From contig NZ_BPKY01000003.1 of assembly GCF_019656055.1 (NCBI RefSeq), positions 1-64,000 of the forward strand: 64,000 nt of DNA. Reading direction: 5' to 3'. Under the pieces are notes generated by a model. That model was not told the origin of the DNA. It worked only from the letters and a program-made list of their open reading frames with translations, and searched no databases. This DNA comes from Leuconostoc miyukkimchii. Lineage in GTDB: Bacteria > Bacillota > Bacilli > Lactobacillales > Lactobacillaceae. A program made the position numbers and the translations under genes. Shown here one piece after another: positions 7,608 to 16,897 of the stretch (position 1 is the stretch's first letter; each line of letters starts with the position of its first letter).

Positions 7608-8789
7608 TTAATTGTATTGTTTAAAAAACGCTGTTAGTCGACGAATTGCTTCATTTAGCACACTTTGATCCTTCGCATACCCCATACGTAAATAACCTGG
7701 CATGCCAAATCCTTCACCAGACGGCATAGCAACATGTGCTTCCTGAAGAATTTTCATTGATAGTGCCGTAGTATCAGCAACACCAGCTTTTGTTAGGACT
7801 TGTGATGATACTTTTGGAAATAAATAAAATGCCCCTTGTGGTTTTTTAGCGACCTGTAACCCAGGCACTGTGTTGAGCAAATCAAAAGTTGTATTTAATC
7901 TTTTTTCAAAAGCCACACGCATTAATTCAACAGTACTTTGATCACCATTCAGCGCTGCAATTGCTGCATATTGTGCAACTGCTGTGGGATTAGATGTCAT
8001 ATGGTCTAGCAATTTATTCATTGTAGCAATGATCTCAGAGGTAGCCAGTGTCCAACCTATACGCCAACCTGTCATTGCATAAGCTTTTGATACACCATCA
8101 ACAATAATCATACGGCTATTTTCCAAGGATTGAATTTGCAATCCCGATGTAAATTCAGCGCCATTGTAAACCAACTGTCCATAAATTTCGTCTAATATGA
8201 TATAAACATCGTGCTTGTTAGCCCAATTTAATATCGCAACCAATTCGTCACGTGTGTAGACTTGTCCTGTAGGATTCGTTGGTGAATTGACAATAATCAC
8301 TTTTATTTTAGTCGACAATTGTTTCAAATCAGAAATTGTAAGTTTTAGCTCATCATTATTGGGTTGAATGGTTTGCATCACACCACCAGCCAATTTAATT
8401 TGTTCAACATAACTAACCCACAAAGGAGACGATGCGACAACAATATCACCTGGATCTAACAGAACCTGCATTAAAACATATAAAGATAATTTAGCGCCTG
8501 TAGTCACTGTGACATTACTTAATGAGATCTCAGCCTGATAACGCTGTGCAACTTGATTAATAATTGCTTGTTTGAGTTCCTTTACACCGCTTGTAGGTGT
8601 GTAAAAACTTGTTTGGTGAGATTCAATTGCTGCAATGGCCGCATCAGTCACATTTTGAGGCGTTTGAAAATCTGATTCACCAACACCCAAATTAATGACA
8701 TCAACACCCTCAGCTTGCATTTCTTTGGCTAATCTACTCATCGCCAGTGTAGCCGCTGGATTTACTGCTCTCGCTCTTTTTGAAATCAT
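7608..8789 (-). CDS. aspB: Aspartate aminotransferase-type enzyme (AspB)
   Basis: A 393-residue fold-type I aminotransferase with K235 (DGVSKAYAMTGWRIGW) as the PLP lysine, NSPTNPTG near 168-175 and LDEIYG near 199-204. The class I-gamma features and its place between ypmB and asnS match AspB, which converts oxaloacetate plus glutamate to aspartate. Aspartate then feeds asparagine, purine (PurC, PurA) and pyrimidine synthesis. AGGGAGA before ATG supports the start. Twenty-two bases separate it from ypmB, consistent with one operon. Confidence 0.85.
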   Translation of the reverse strand: MISKRARAVNPAATLAMSRLAKEMQAEGVDVINLGVGESDFQTPQNVTDAAIAAIESHQTSFYTPTSGVKELKQAIINQVAQRYQAEISLSNVTVTTGAKLSLYVLMQVLLDPGDIVVASSPLWVSYVEQIKLAGGVMQTIQPNNDELKLTISDLKQLSTKIKVIIVNSPTNPTGQVYTRDELVAILNWANKHDVYIILDEIYGQLVYNGAEFTSGLQIQSLENSRMIIVDGVSKAYAMTGWRIGWTLATSEIIATMNKLLDHMTSNPTAVAQYAAIAALNGDQSTVELMRVAFEKRLNTTFDLLNTVPGLQVAKKPQGAFYLFPKVSSQVLTKAGVADTTALSMKILQEAHVAMPSGEGFGMPGYLRMGYAKDQSVLNEAIRRLTAFFKQYN

Positions 8790-8811
8790 TTTTTCTCCCT
8801 ATTAGGCTCGC

Positions 8812-9345
8812 TTAGAGGCCATTAATGACACGATAAGATTGCCCCGTTTTAAAATCAAGCGTGATATAATTCAAGTCATTATTTTGCCCTTTATAACTTA
8901 CTTCCCAGACCAAAGTATTTTTATATTCACTAATATTAACTGAGTAAATTTTTTTGGGTTTATACTTCGTTAAAATGAGTTGACGTACCTTTTGATTAGA
9001 TAAACCATCCCGCCGATCGTAAGTCTTAACCTGCTTCATATCGTCTTGAACAATCGCCACTTTTTGTTTACCTGTAGCTGTTGTTCCAGTAACAGCATAC
9101 GTTGTTTTTTGACGATAATCAACATTTATTTGCTGCACTGTAGCAATATCTGTTTTAGCTTTGACAAATCGTTGCAATCTTGCTTCATCATGTCTCATTG
9201 GTGACAAAGAAATATAAAAATAACCCAGTACTAATGCACTTATTAATATGACAATACCAGCACTAATAAACCAAATTCTTGCCCAATGAACACGTCTTTG
9301 TTTCTGTCGGTGTCGGATTCGAATATCATTTTTAAATTGCATCAT
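8812..9345 (-). CDS. YpmB-like membrane-anchored protein (DUF5590)
   Basis: About 177 residues. It has a basic cytoplasmic N-terminus, one membrane helix (FISAGIVILISALVLGYFY) and an extracytoplasmic domain of two similar halves ending in LDFKTGQSYRVINGL. That is the usual architecture of YpmB/DUF5590 proteins, whose function is unknown. I chose ATG at 9345 because GGAGGA lies nine bases before it; a GTG at 9369 is in frame but upstream of that site. Position between dinG and aspB supports the identification. Confidence 0.75.
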   Translation of the reverse strand: MMQFKNDIRIRHRQKQRRVHWARIWFISAGIVILISALVLGYFYISLSPMRHDEARLQRFVKAKTDIATVQQINVDYRQKTTYAVTGTTATGKQKVAIVQDDMKQVKTYDRRDGLSNQKVRQLILTKYKPKKIYSVNISEYKNTLVWEVSYKGQNNDLNYITLDFKTGQSYRVINGL

Positions 9346-9383
9346 ACCTTCATTTCCTCCAACAAACACTTCTTAATATTATA

Positions 9384-11792
9384 TCAAACATCTTTTAAAA
9401 TTTGACTATACTGTTGCGTTAAATTATTTTTGACATCAAATTTAGTAACAATTTTCATTTGAGATTTAAATCGATTACGCTGCATAGCATTTAGCTGTGT
9501 AATTAGCAATGATGACTCGTGTCTTTGCATTTGTGTTAAAACTAACGCCAACCGCGATACAGGTTGCCAGACTATTTGTTCAGGTACAATGACAATTGCT
9601 GGCAATTCTTGATCACGTAACCACATTGTACTAAATATTTTGGCACTAACAATGACAATATTTGATTGTTCCTGGTGACTTTGTCTTTGTATCTTTTCCA
9701 AAGATCCAGTAACACTCTCGGCAATAATATTATATTGCGTTGTTACTGTATGCTTGACCTTCTGATACCAATGATTAACACGTTCAATATCTGGCAAAAT
9801 CATTACTATTTCACCAACATTTCGCTGTGTGATTGCTTGTAAATGTGCAATCGGTGTTGATTTTTGCATTTGTATAACACGAACTGGGTTCGCCTGATTA
9901 TGAATAAAATCACGTTCAACTGTGATTTGTTTTGGCACGTCGCGTAGAAAATCGCTAACATTTTTATCTAAATACTCACTCACAATTAACAATTTGTGCA
10001 CGTGTGTAATAAATTGTTCTCGATATATATAACTATCCAAAATATCAAAAGAAACAACAGTTTGTTCTTGTTCATTTATTGTTTGTACTTCAATTCGACT
10101 GATTATGTTAGTTTGTTTTTGTAAACGTTGTACCTTGATTAACTGTTCGTCAACTTGTTCCCATGCATGAGGTACTGGTGTGCCACCGAGTTTAACAACA
10201 TCTGTTAAATGCGCTATCATTTTCAATAGTCGCTCAATACGCTTTAGATTGGATAAAGTCAATGCATTTTCAGAGTAAAAAAATTGCTTAATTACTTTCA
10301 GGGCTTCACCTGAACTTTGTCTAATAAACGCGCGTTGTTTGTGTGTCAACCCGGTAATTTCGCTGTGTATTAAATCTTTTAACGTACTTTGTATTTGCGT
10401 CAAATTTAATTCAACGTGAAAATATTTTTGCAGATTTATAACAAATTGACTCGGTGTTTCCATAACAACAATTGGCCATTTTTCAAGTTTTTTAGTAGTT
10501 CGCAAATTTTTTTCCAAGTTAAAATATGAATCAAAATTCATAATAATAACATCAGCAATTTGGGCAACAGCTTTGGCACGTTTAAAATACATGCTTTCTG
10601 AATCACCCTGAATTTCTGATAGTATGTCGATATTTTGCGTACCAACTTGAATTTCTCTTAATAGTCCTGTTTTTGTTTGTGTTAACCAAACAAGCATACG
10701 AGCCTTAAAAAATTGTACCTGAGTAGAGTCCGTTTCTCTTTGCAGAATAGTATCAAATCGTGCCAAATCAATATACTCAGCTGGATCATATAAGATAGCT
10801 GTATTTAATTGAATATCTAACAATTTTGACAATCTTTGCACTAATGTTACTTGTTGGCTTTGTAAACTACCATCATTTGTCAGTAAAATTGTTGGTCTTG
10901 ACCTTGCGTCTAATAACAATGGCACTAAGTAACCTAATGTTTTACCAATCTTTGGCGCTGTTAAGATCGTCAAAATGCCATCAGAACGCTTCGCTAAAAA
11001 ACTATTTACTCGGTTCATCAGATTGTTTTGTGCATCGTTTGCCGTCAACCAATGACCAAATAATTTAATTTTTTCACCAGCAGTCATTGGATAAGCCGGT
11101 AAATTTTGCATATGAACAACATTTGGTTGAACAATTTCTTTAAATGCCAAATTACCAACTATATTAACTTTTTCATTTTGCGTATGCGTTTTAATTATTT
11201 TTAGAAAATCTTGGGTTTGTCTCAGTAAAGGCCACTGACCATTTTGCAGCTGCTTTAAGATACTCGCTGGCAGTCGTTCAGCTTGTCGCCACAGTTTCAA
11301 AAACAATAGCGCAGTAGCATGCGCATCAGCATTTGCACGATGTGCATGATTAAGCGTAATATCTAGATGAGTTGTTAAATCCAATAAACGATACCCCGGT
11401 GCCGAGGGTAATAAAATTTGTGCTAATTGTACGGTATCAATGGCATCTGCCGTCAACGGTTCAAAACCAGTTCGAACAAATTCCTCATTTAAATAAGGAT
11501 AATCAAAATTCACATTATGTGCAATAATCACCGTATTTTTTAAAATATTTTGTAACATGGGTGCTAATTCTTCGAAATACGGTGCATTTTTGACATCTTT
11601 TTGCGTAATATGTGTCAACTGTTGGATATTGCGATCAATTAATTGACCAGGATTAACAAACGATTCAAAATGATCAACAATCTTTCGTTGCTTAATAAAT
11701 GTCATGCCGATTTGTATAATACGGCCACCTCTAGTGACACTCTGCCCCGTTGTTTCCAAATCAACAACTACAAAGGTTGTGTTGGCGTTCAT
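9384..11792 (-). CDS. dinG: DinG-type exonuclease with degenerate helicase domain
   Basis: About 802 residues. The N-terminal DEDDh 3'-5' exonuclease is intact: D11 and E13 (VVVDLETTG), D97 (AHNVNFD), H151 and D156 (HRANADA). The C-terminal XPD/DinG-like part is recognisable by position but has lost key residues. The P-loop reads TAPKIGKT instead of the usual AGTGTGKT. The DEAH position reads METP. The conserved motif V and VI signatures (WEGVD, QxxGRxIR) are absent. A working helicase is therefore unlikely, while nuclease activity is plausible; S. aureus DinG is also described as a nuclease rather than a helicase. ATG at 11792 follows AAAGGTG; a GTG at 11801 is less likely. First gene of the dinG-ypmB-aspB-asnS-dnaD block. 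Confidence 0.85.
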   Translation of the reverse strand: MNANTTFVVVDLETTGQSVTRGGRIIQIGMTFIKQRKIVDHFESFVNPGQLIDRNIQQLTHITQKDVKNAPYFEELAPMLQNILKNTVIIAHNVNFDYPYLNEEFVRTGFEPLTADAIDTVQLAQILLPSAPGYRLLDLTTHLDITLNHAHRANADAHATALLFLKLWRQAERLPASILKQLQNGQWPLLRQTQDFLKIIKTHTQNEKVNIVGNLAFKEIVQPNVVHMQNLPAYPMTAGEKIKLFGHWLTANDAQNNLMNRVNSFLAKRSDGILTILTAPKIGKTLGYLVPLLLDARSRPTILLTNDGSLQSQQVTLVQRLSKLLDIQLNTAILYDPAEYIDLARFDTILQRETDSTQVQFFKARMLVWLTQTKTGLLREIQVGTQNIDILSEIQGDSESMYFKRAKAVAQIADVIIMNFDSYFNLEKNLRTTKKLEKWPIVVMETPSQFVINLQKYFHVELNLTQIQSTLKDLIHSEITGLTHKQRAFIRQSSGEALKVIKQFFYSENALTLSNLKRIERLLKMIAHLTDVVKLGGTPVPHAWEQVDEQLIKVQRLQKQTNIISRIEVQTINEQEQTVVSFDILDSYIYREQFITHVHKLLIVSEYLDKNVSDFLRDVPKQITVERDFIHNQANPVRVIQMQKSTPIAHLQAITQRNVGEIVMILPDIERVNHWYQKVKHTVTTQYNIIAESVTGSLEKIQRQSHQEQSNIVIVSAKIFSTMWLRDQELPAIVIVPEQIVWQPVSRLALVLTQMQRHESSLLITQLNAMQRNRFKSQMKIVTKFDVKNNLTQQYSQILKDV

Positions 11793-11821
11793 AACAAACA
11801 CCTTTCTATAATAGATTTTTT

Positions 11822-11882
11822 GAATTACGTTGTTAACTTCATCTTAAATATTAAATTTACGACAAACTTAACAACGTAATTC
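11822..11882. promoter_or_regulatory. Long-range inverted repeat between dinG and mvk
   Basis: GAATTACGTTGTTAA (11822-11836) recurs as its exact complement at 11868-11882, with 31 bases between. It lies in the dinG leader and just before the mvk promoter. It could be a paired operator for a divergent promoter or an mRNA structure in the dinG 5' end. It lacks the U-run of a terminator. Confidence 0.5.
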
Positions 11883-11891
11883 TCTTATTAT

Positions 11892-11921
11892 TTTACACTA
11901 TTTACTACCATGCGGTACAAT
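11892..11921 (+). promoter_or_regulatory. Putative mvk promoter
   Basis: TTTACA (11892-11897) and TACAAT (11916-11921) with an 18-base spacer, about 25 bases before the mvk ATG. Confidence 0.5.
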
Positions 11922-11946
11922 AGTATAGGATATTCGGAGAAAAAAC

Positions 11947-12879
11947 ATGATTAGTCAAATGATCGGTGTCGGTATTGCCCACGCCAAAATAATTTTAATC
12001 GGTGAACACGCTGTTGTCTATGGTCAACCAGCCATTGCAATTCCCCTGACAAACCTTACCGTTACCACAACCATTCGTCCGGCCTTTCATTCACAAACCA
12101 TTGAAAGTAGTACGTTTCATGGTGATTTAGATGAGCTAGGTGCCAATGTTGAAGGTTTACGACAACTAATTTTGCGTTTGCTAACAAAATTCAAACTAAA
12201 CGATGTACCATTAACAATTGCAATTGATACAAATATACCGCAAGAAAGAGGTTTTGGTGCATCAGCGGCTTTTGCAACATCTATTACAAAAGCTTTTTTT
12301 GATTATGTTAAGGCACCATTAGATGCAGAAGAGTTAAAATACTTTACAGATATTGAAGAAAGTATTTCCCATGGGTCAGCCTCTGGCTTAGATGCCGCCA
12401 CTGTTGGATCAAGTGATCCAATTTGGTTTATAAAACATCAGCAGCTGACGCCATTTACAATGTCATTAACTGGCACCTTAGTAGTTGCTGATACTGGCAT
12501 ACATGGCCAAACAATGCATGCTGTTAATATTGTTAAAAATCAACTTGACACGGATTACGAGTTAACTTGGCAAAAAATTGTTCATCTTGGTCAAATTGCC
12601 AGTAAAGTGCGTACAGATCTAACTGAAAATAACCCAGTTCACGCCGGTTTATTGTTTACATCTGCCCACCATGAACTGCAATCGCTGGGTATCTCACATC
12701 CCAAGTTAGATAACCTTGTGAATGCCGCTATTCATGCTGGCGCATTAGGGGCCAAATTAACTGGTGCTGGAATTGGTGGTGCCATGTTTGCTTTAGCTAA
12801 AAATAACGATGAGGCAATTACAATTGCCAATGCACTAACCAAAGCAGGTGCTCAAAATACTTGGATTCAACCATTATAA
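11947..12879 (+). CDS. mvk: Mevalonate kinase
   Basis: A 310-residue GHMP kinase phosphorylating mevalonate to 5-phosphomevalonate, the first kinase step of the mevalonate route to IPP. GIAHAKIILIGEHAVVYG at the N-terminus is diagnostic of mevalonate kinase; the GHMP ATP loop is PQERGFGASAA (98-108); KLTGAGIGGAMF is the C-terminal motif. CGGAG before the ATG supports the start. The other pathway genes (mvaD, mvaK2, fni) form a separate cluster 31 kb away in this window. The gene is monocistronic, ended by a strong bidirectional terminator overlapping its stop codon. Confidence 0.95.
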   Translation: MISQMIGVGIAHAKIILIGEHAVVYGQPAIAIPLTNLTVTTTIRPAFHSQTIESSTFHGDLDELGANVEGLRQLILRLLTKFKLNDVPLTIAIDTNIPQERGFGASAAFATSITKAFFDYVKAPLDAEELKYFTDIEESISHGSASGLDAATVGSSDPIWFIKHQQLTPFTMSLTGTLVVADTGIHGQTMHAVNIVKNQLDTDYELTWQKIVHLGQIASKVRTDLTENNPVHAGLLFTSAHHELQSLGISHPKLDNLVNAAIHAGALGAKLTGAGIGGAMFALAKNNDEAITIANALTKAGAQNTWIQPL

Positions 12880-12927
12880 AAAGCGTATTCTTTGAGCTTA
12901 TGCTTCAAAGAATACGCTTTTTATAAT
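12873..12927. terminator. Strong bidirectional terminator of mvk and sortase gene
   Basis: A 23-base perfect inverted repeat (12873-12895 and 12905-12927) around a nine-base loop, with A/T runs at both ends. It contains the mvk stop codon and lies 19 bases after the convergent sortase gene. Confidence 0.95.
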
Positions 12928-12945
12928 GTCTCTGTGTTGCATTTT

Positions 12946-13920
12946 CTATTTTTTTAAGCCACCTTGATCACCATTGGCACCCTCTTCTACACCAGGATTC
13001 CACCAATCTACGTGTGCATTCGTATTTCTTACCTTAAGGTTGAATTCACTAACATATTTACTTGGTGCTTGACGCCAAGTATAAGTTGTCCGTAGCTTTG
13101 CACGCGTAATAATGCGGAAATCTGTTGATGGAAAAAGACAGCTAATAATCGTCAGCTCTGGTTGACGAGTTGGATTTAATACTGATACTTGTGAAGAACT
13201 AACGGCTGTTTGTCCCGTTATAACATAGCGGTAGATACCCTTATTATTGGCCATGAGTATTGTTTTGCCATTCAGCCAAGATGATCCTTTTAATTGGCCG
13301 TTAACCAAATAAGGACTATCGTGGTTGGTTGATTGTTGTAACGCACTAAAGCCTGTATGCCCATCATTAAAATTATGTGCAGCCAACCCATAATTTCCCT
13401 GTCCCATTATCGGCACTTTACTGCCTTCTGGATCAACTGCAGATCGATTTGCATAATTAGCCCCTGCGTTTAACCCTTTTTCAGAATAAGCATCATTATA
13501 GATGGGTAATAAAATATTCTGACTAGGAATAGCAACAAAACCTTGTTTTTCTAAACCTTTAGATGCATCACGCATGACCATTTTTTGAATAGCATCATAT
13601 GTTGTTTTATCGTTGGTACTTTGTTTATCAATTTTCTGACGCTCATATTTTTGTAGATATTTCCGAGAAATATCTTTAACCCCAAATATATTAATCTGAT
13701 AAGCATACAATCCAGCAATCGAAAAAAATGTGATAATACATGCAGAAATGATTGAATTTAATATTGAAATGTGATATTTTTTTCGTTTATATTTTATAAT
13801 TAATTGGCCAATAGTAAATAAAATAATTGTACTCAAAAAAATGATACCAACTAAAATCAACTGTCGGCTATTCTGTGATGTTTCATTGACTAACGTTATT
13901 GAATATATAAACGGAAACAT
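12946..13920 (-). CDS. srtA: Class A sortase (LPXTG transpeptidase)
   Basis: A 324-residue sortase. Two N-terminal hydrophobic helices (about 21-43 and 52-75) anchor it in the membrane, and the catalytic beta-barrel follows from about residue 125. The triad is H182 (LAAHNF), C261 (LTIISC, the TLxTC motif) and R273 (IITRAKL). It joins LPXTG surface proteins to peptidoglycan. Most class A sortases have one membrane helix, so the second hydrophobic stretch makes this longer than usual. The C-terminus has a polar tail of about 30 residues. AAGGA before ATG supports the start. No LPXTG substrate is encoded nearby. Confidence 0.9.
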   Translation of the reverse strand: MFPFIYSITLVNETSQNSRQLILVGIIFLSTIILFTIGQLIIKYKRKKYHISILNSIISACIITFFSIAGLYAYQINIFGVKDISRKYLQKYERQKIDKQSTNDKTTYDAIQKMVMRDASKGLEKQGFVAIPSQNILLPIYNDAYSEKGLNAGANYANRSAVDPEGSKVPIMGQGNYGLAAHNFNDGHTGFSALQQSTNHDSPYLVNGQLKGSSWLNGKTILMANNKGIYRYVITGQTAVSSSQVSVLNPTRQPELTIISCLFPSTDFRIITRAKLRTTYTWRQAPSKYVSEFNLKVRNTNAHVDWWNPGVEEGANGDQGGLKK

Positions 13921-13951
13921 AATCTGTCCTTAGCATTTTTAGTTTACTCAT

Positions 13952-13986
13952 AAAAACAAAAAACAACACACTAGTTTCGTATGTTG
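13952..13986 (-). terminator. Terminator of the prs-GDSL-AKR operon
   Basis: An eight-base stem (13979-13986 with 13964-13971, one G-U pair), seven-base loop and a T-rich tail on the minus strand, directly after the aldo/keto reductase gene. Confidence 0.8.
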
Positions 13987-13994
13987 GTTATTAT

Positions 13995-14984
13995 TTATTT
14001 TAAGATGTTTTCAATACGTTTAAGTTCATCATCACTAAACGTCATATTGTCACTAAATGCTAGATTATCTACCAGATGCTCTACTTTACTGGCGCCGATA
14101 ACCACACTTGCTACGCGTTCATCTTTTAACAACCATGCCAATGCCATCTGTGATAACTTTTGACCACGTTCAGCTGCAACTTGATTTAAAGCATTTAACT
14201 TTGAAACTAGTACTTCTTTCCCATTTTCAAATAAAAACTCATTTGTTCGATGTATTGGGTAGTCATCTGGAATGTTATTGAGATACCTATCCGTCAACAA
14301 TCCTTCTGCCAATGGGCCATATGCAATTAATCCTGCATGATTTGTGTCTAACACATCAAGCAATCCATCAGCTTCCGCTGTTCGGTTTAACATGTTGTAA
14401 GAAACTTGATTACCTACAAAGGGTGTACCTAATTTAGCGAATATTTTAGCAATCGCTTCAGTCTGCTCAGCAGTATAGTTGGACACACCAACATATAGTG
14501 TCTTTCCTTGCTTGACTAGCAAATCTAACGCATAGGCAGTTTCTTCAAGTCGCGTATTTGGGTCCCATCGATGCGCATAAAAAATATCAACATAATCAAG
14601 GTGCATTCTTTTCAAACTCAAATCCAAAGCGGCTGTTAATGTTTTCTTACCAGAAAACTCACCTAATGGACCTGGCCACATATGATAACCCGCTTTAGTA
14701 GTTATAACTAATTCATCTCGATATGGTTTTAAATCATGTTTATAAACTTGCCCAAATGTTTCTTCGGCAGTACCATTGCTTGGACCATAGTTAGAAGCAT
14801 TATCAAAACTAAAAATACCGCTATCAAAAGCTTTTAAAATGACCTTTTTTGAATTTTCTAATGGCATTTGGTCGCCTAAATTACGCCATAAACCAAAAGA
14901 AACTGCCGGTAATATCAGTCCAGAGTCACTTACTCGACGATAAGGTAATTTTTCATAACGTTGTTCTTCTGCTGCGTAAACCAT
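13995..14984 (-). CDS. Aldo/keto reductase, YghZ (glyceraldehyde-3-phosphate reductase) group
   Basis: A 329-residue NADPH-dependent aldo/keto reductase. The catalytic tetrad is D61, Y66 (FDNASNYG), K97 (ITTKAG) and H138 (YAHRWD). The sequences YRRVSDSGL and KAGYHMWPGP are characteristic of the YghZ/AKR14 group, whose E. coli member reduces L-glyceraldehyde 3-phosphate and methylglyoxal. It is the last gene of a three-gene unit, starting one base after the GDSL gene stop, with AAAGGA as its ribosome binding site. The physiological substrate is not evident. Confidence 0.85.
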   Translation of the reverse strand: MVYAAEEQRYEKLPYRRVSDSGLILPAVSFGLWRNLGDQMPLENSKKVILKAFDSGIFSFDNASNYGPSNGTAEETFGQVYKHDLKPYRDELVITTKAGYHMWPGPLGEFSGKKTLTAALDLSLKRMHLDYVDIFYAHRWDPNTRLEETAYALDLLVKQGKTLYVGVSNYTAEQTEAIAKIFAKLGTPFVGNQVSYNMLNRTAEADGLLDVLDTNHAGLIAYGPLAEGLLTDRYLNNIPDDYPIHRTNEFLFENGKEVLVSKLNALNQVAAERGQKLSQMALAWLLKDERVASVVIGASKVEHLVDNLAFSDNMTFSDDELKRIENILK

Positions 14985-14985
14985 A

Positions 14986-15879
14986 TTAAATTCCTTTCAA
15001 AATTTGTTTAGCAATTTGCTGATGTTCATCACTTGATGGATGAACTTTATCCGTCGATATTAACCAACTATTTGTTTCCATAATAATGAAGTTGTCAAAC
15101 CGTGCAACTTCATTTTGAAATACCGTTCTAAACGCACCGTTAAATGGTATCATCAAAATCATTTTAGCAGAATGAAAGCGTTTTATCAATTCTAATAAAT
15201 ATATTCGTAGGCCAAAGGCAAAAGACGAAACCGTTGCGCCATAATTAAAATCATTTGTCCCATAATTAATAATGACTAAATCAGTTTCAACACGTCGCCT
15301 TTCAACGTTTTCTGCTACATGCCATAACGCCTCAATTGCAGTTGGATTTTGAAATGGTGCATGCGTTGTTAATCCTGTACCACCATAGGCGATACGATTA
15401 AGTGGTTTACCAAGTGATTCAGCCACTAACATCGGGTAACTCACCTCGGGATGATTACCATCAATTGCCATATCTTCGCCAGCAGAGATTGAATCACCTA
15501 CAAATGTGACATATGGCTTTTCATAGGTAATCTGTGATACCTCACCCTGGTCAACAAACATGCTTGTTACGACAACCGTATCCTGCCAGAGCATTTCGCT
15601 ATTTGTACCTGCCGAACACAACATGACATAAACGCGTGTTAACTCACTCGGTACATTAAAAACTAATTGTTGATCTTTTACGGACGCAATTTTCCAAGAT
15701 TCGTCATTAAAGCGTATTGCAAAAGTTACAGGATGATCTTTGATTACAAAATCCAGCATGACATGAGAAACACCAATTGTCGTAAATTCTATGATTGCGC
15801 CTAATTGGGTCGTCATGAACTTATCGTCCCTTATGCCCCATTCAGCCGACAAAAAAGGTTTTAAGCACACATTTTTCAT
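14986..15879 (-). CDS. SGNH/GDSL hydrolase
   Basis: A 297-residue two-domain protein. Residues 1-115 look like a beta-sandwich accessory domain; the SGNH hydrolase fold follows. Catalytic blocks are VGDSISAG (S130), YGGTG (165-169), NYGTND (205-210) and DKVHPS near the C-terminus. This layout resembles carbohydrate or acetyl esterases, but there is no signal peptide, so it likely acts in the cytoplasm on an unknown acyl ester. Its start overlaps the prs stop by four bases (ATGA), implying translational coupling to a PRPP synthetase, an unusual pairing. Confidence 0.8.
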   Translation of the reverse strand: MKNVCLKPFLSAEWGIRDDKFMTTQLGAIIEFTTIGVSHVMLDFVIKDHPVTFAIRFNDESWKIASVKDQQLVFNVPSELTRVYVMLCSAGTNSEMLWQDTVVVTSMFVDQGEVSQITYEKPYVTFVGDSISAGEDMAIDGNHPEVSYPMLVAESLGKPLNRIAYGGTGLTTHAPFQNPTAIEALWHVAENVERRRVETDLVIINYGTNDFNYGATVSSFAFGLRIYLLELIKRFHSAKMILMIPFNGAFRTVFQNEVARFDNFIIMETNSWLISTDKVHPSSDEHQQIAKQILKGI

Positions 15880-16850
15880 AACATCACATCCACATTATCT
15901 GGACTTTTTATTAAATCTTCAATACTCTCAAAAGAATTAACACGACGAATTGTTTCAGCAAATGTTGAAGCAACAGATACTTGCAGTAATTTACTAAACT
16001 GTTTTGCAGCCGGAACCTCAATCGTGTTGGTTACCAATACTTGTTGAATTGCTGATTTTTCAAGCTTTTCTACCGCATGATCTGAAAAAACGGCGTGTGG
16101 TGCAACTGCATACATCTGAGTCACGCCGGCTGCCAATAGTGCCTCACTGGCAAGCACCATGCTCGATCCCGTATCAATAATATCATCTATCAGAATTGCA
16201 CGTTTACCAGCAACATTGCCTGTAACAGCATACGCCTTGTCTGGTACGGAATTATCAACACGACGATCAACAACAGCCCACTCTGCATGTAATAATTTAG
16301 CAAATTTTCGTGCCCGACCCACACTAGAGTGATCTGGTGCGACAACAACTAAATCATCCCCGAGTAACTTATTTTCATAGAAATAATGACCCAATGCAGG
16401 CATTGAAAGTAAATGATCTACTGGTACATCAAAAAATCCTTGCACTTGATCTGCATGAAGGTCCATGGTAATAACACGCTTTATGCCTTGCGACTCTAAC
16501 ATGTTTGCAATCATACGTGCAGAAATTGGTTCACGTGAACGTGCTTTACGATCAGAACGCGCATAACCAAAATAAGGAATTACCACATTAATTGTATTGG
16601 CTGACGCACGACGTGCTGCGTCTATAAAAATCATGAGTTTCATAAAATTATCATTAACGGGATCTGAAATACCTTGAATAACATACAAGTCCCGCCCTCG
16701 AACAGTGTGCTCAATACGTTCATAAATTTCATTATCAGCAAACTGTCTTGTATCTATTGTAGATAAATCAGTACCTAAGATTTTAGCAATTTCAATACCT
16801 AATTCTGGGTTGCTGCCAAGACTAAATATTTGATATTCAGGGGTCGTCAT
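15876..16850 (-). CDS. prs: Ribose-phosphate pyrophosphokinase (PRPP synthetase), probable second paralogue
   Basis: A 324-residue class I PRPP synthetase making PRPP from ribose 5-phosphate and ATP. RQFADNEI, FGYARSDRKARSREPISA, DLHADQVQGFFD and the PRPP loop ILIDDIIDTGSS are present. The ribose-5-phosphate-adjacent stretch reads PDHSSVGRARK where most class I enzymes have PDHGG. That difference and the odd operon suggest the Prs2-type paralogue common in lactobacilli rather than the housekeeping copy, though this cannot be proven here. PRPP feeds PurF and Hpt. It has its own extended -10 promoter and leads an operon with the GDSL hydrolase and the aldo/keto reductase. Confidence 0.9.
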   Translation of the reverse strand: MTTPEYQIFSLGSNPELGIEIAKILGTDLSTIDTRQFADNEIYERIEHTVRGRDLYVIQGISDPVNDNFMKLMIFIDAARRASANTINVVIPYFGYARSDRKARSREPISARMIANMLESQGIKRVITMDLHADQVQGFFDVPVDHLLSMPALGHYFYENKLLGDDLVVVAPDHSSVGRARKFAKLLHAEWAVVDRRVDNSVPDKAYAVTGNVAGKRAILIDDIIDTGSSMVLASEALLAAGVTQMYAVAPHAVFSDHAVEKLEKSAIQQVLVTNTIEVPAAKQFSKLLQVSVASTFAETIRRVNSFESIEDLIKSPDNVDVML

Positions 16851-16880
16851 GATTTTTACTCCATTTTGTTTTCTTATTTC

Positions 16881-16889
16881 ATTATAACA
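16881..16889 (-). promoter_or_regulatory. Extended -10 promoter of prs
   Basis: TGTTATAAT on the minus strand, about 30 bases before the prs ATG and just after the recD2 stop. No clear -35. Confidence 0.5.
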
Positions 16890-16897
16890 GGCATCTT

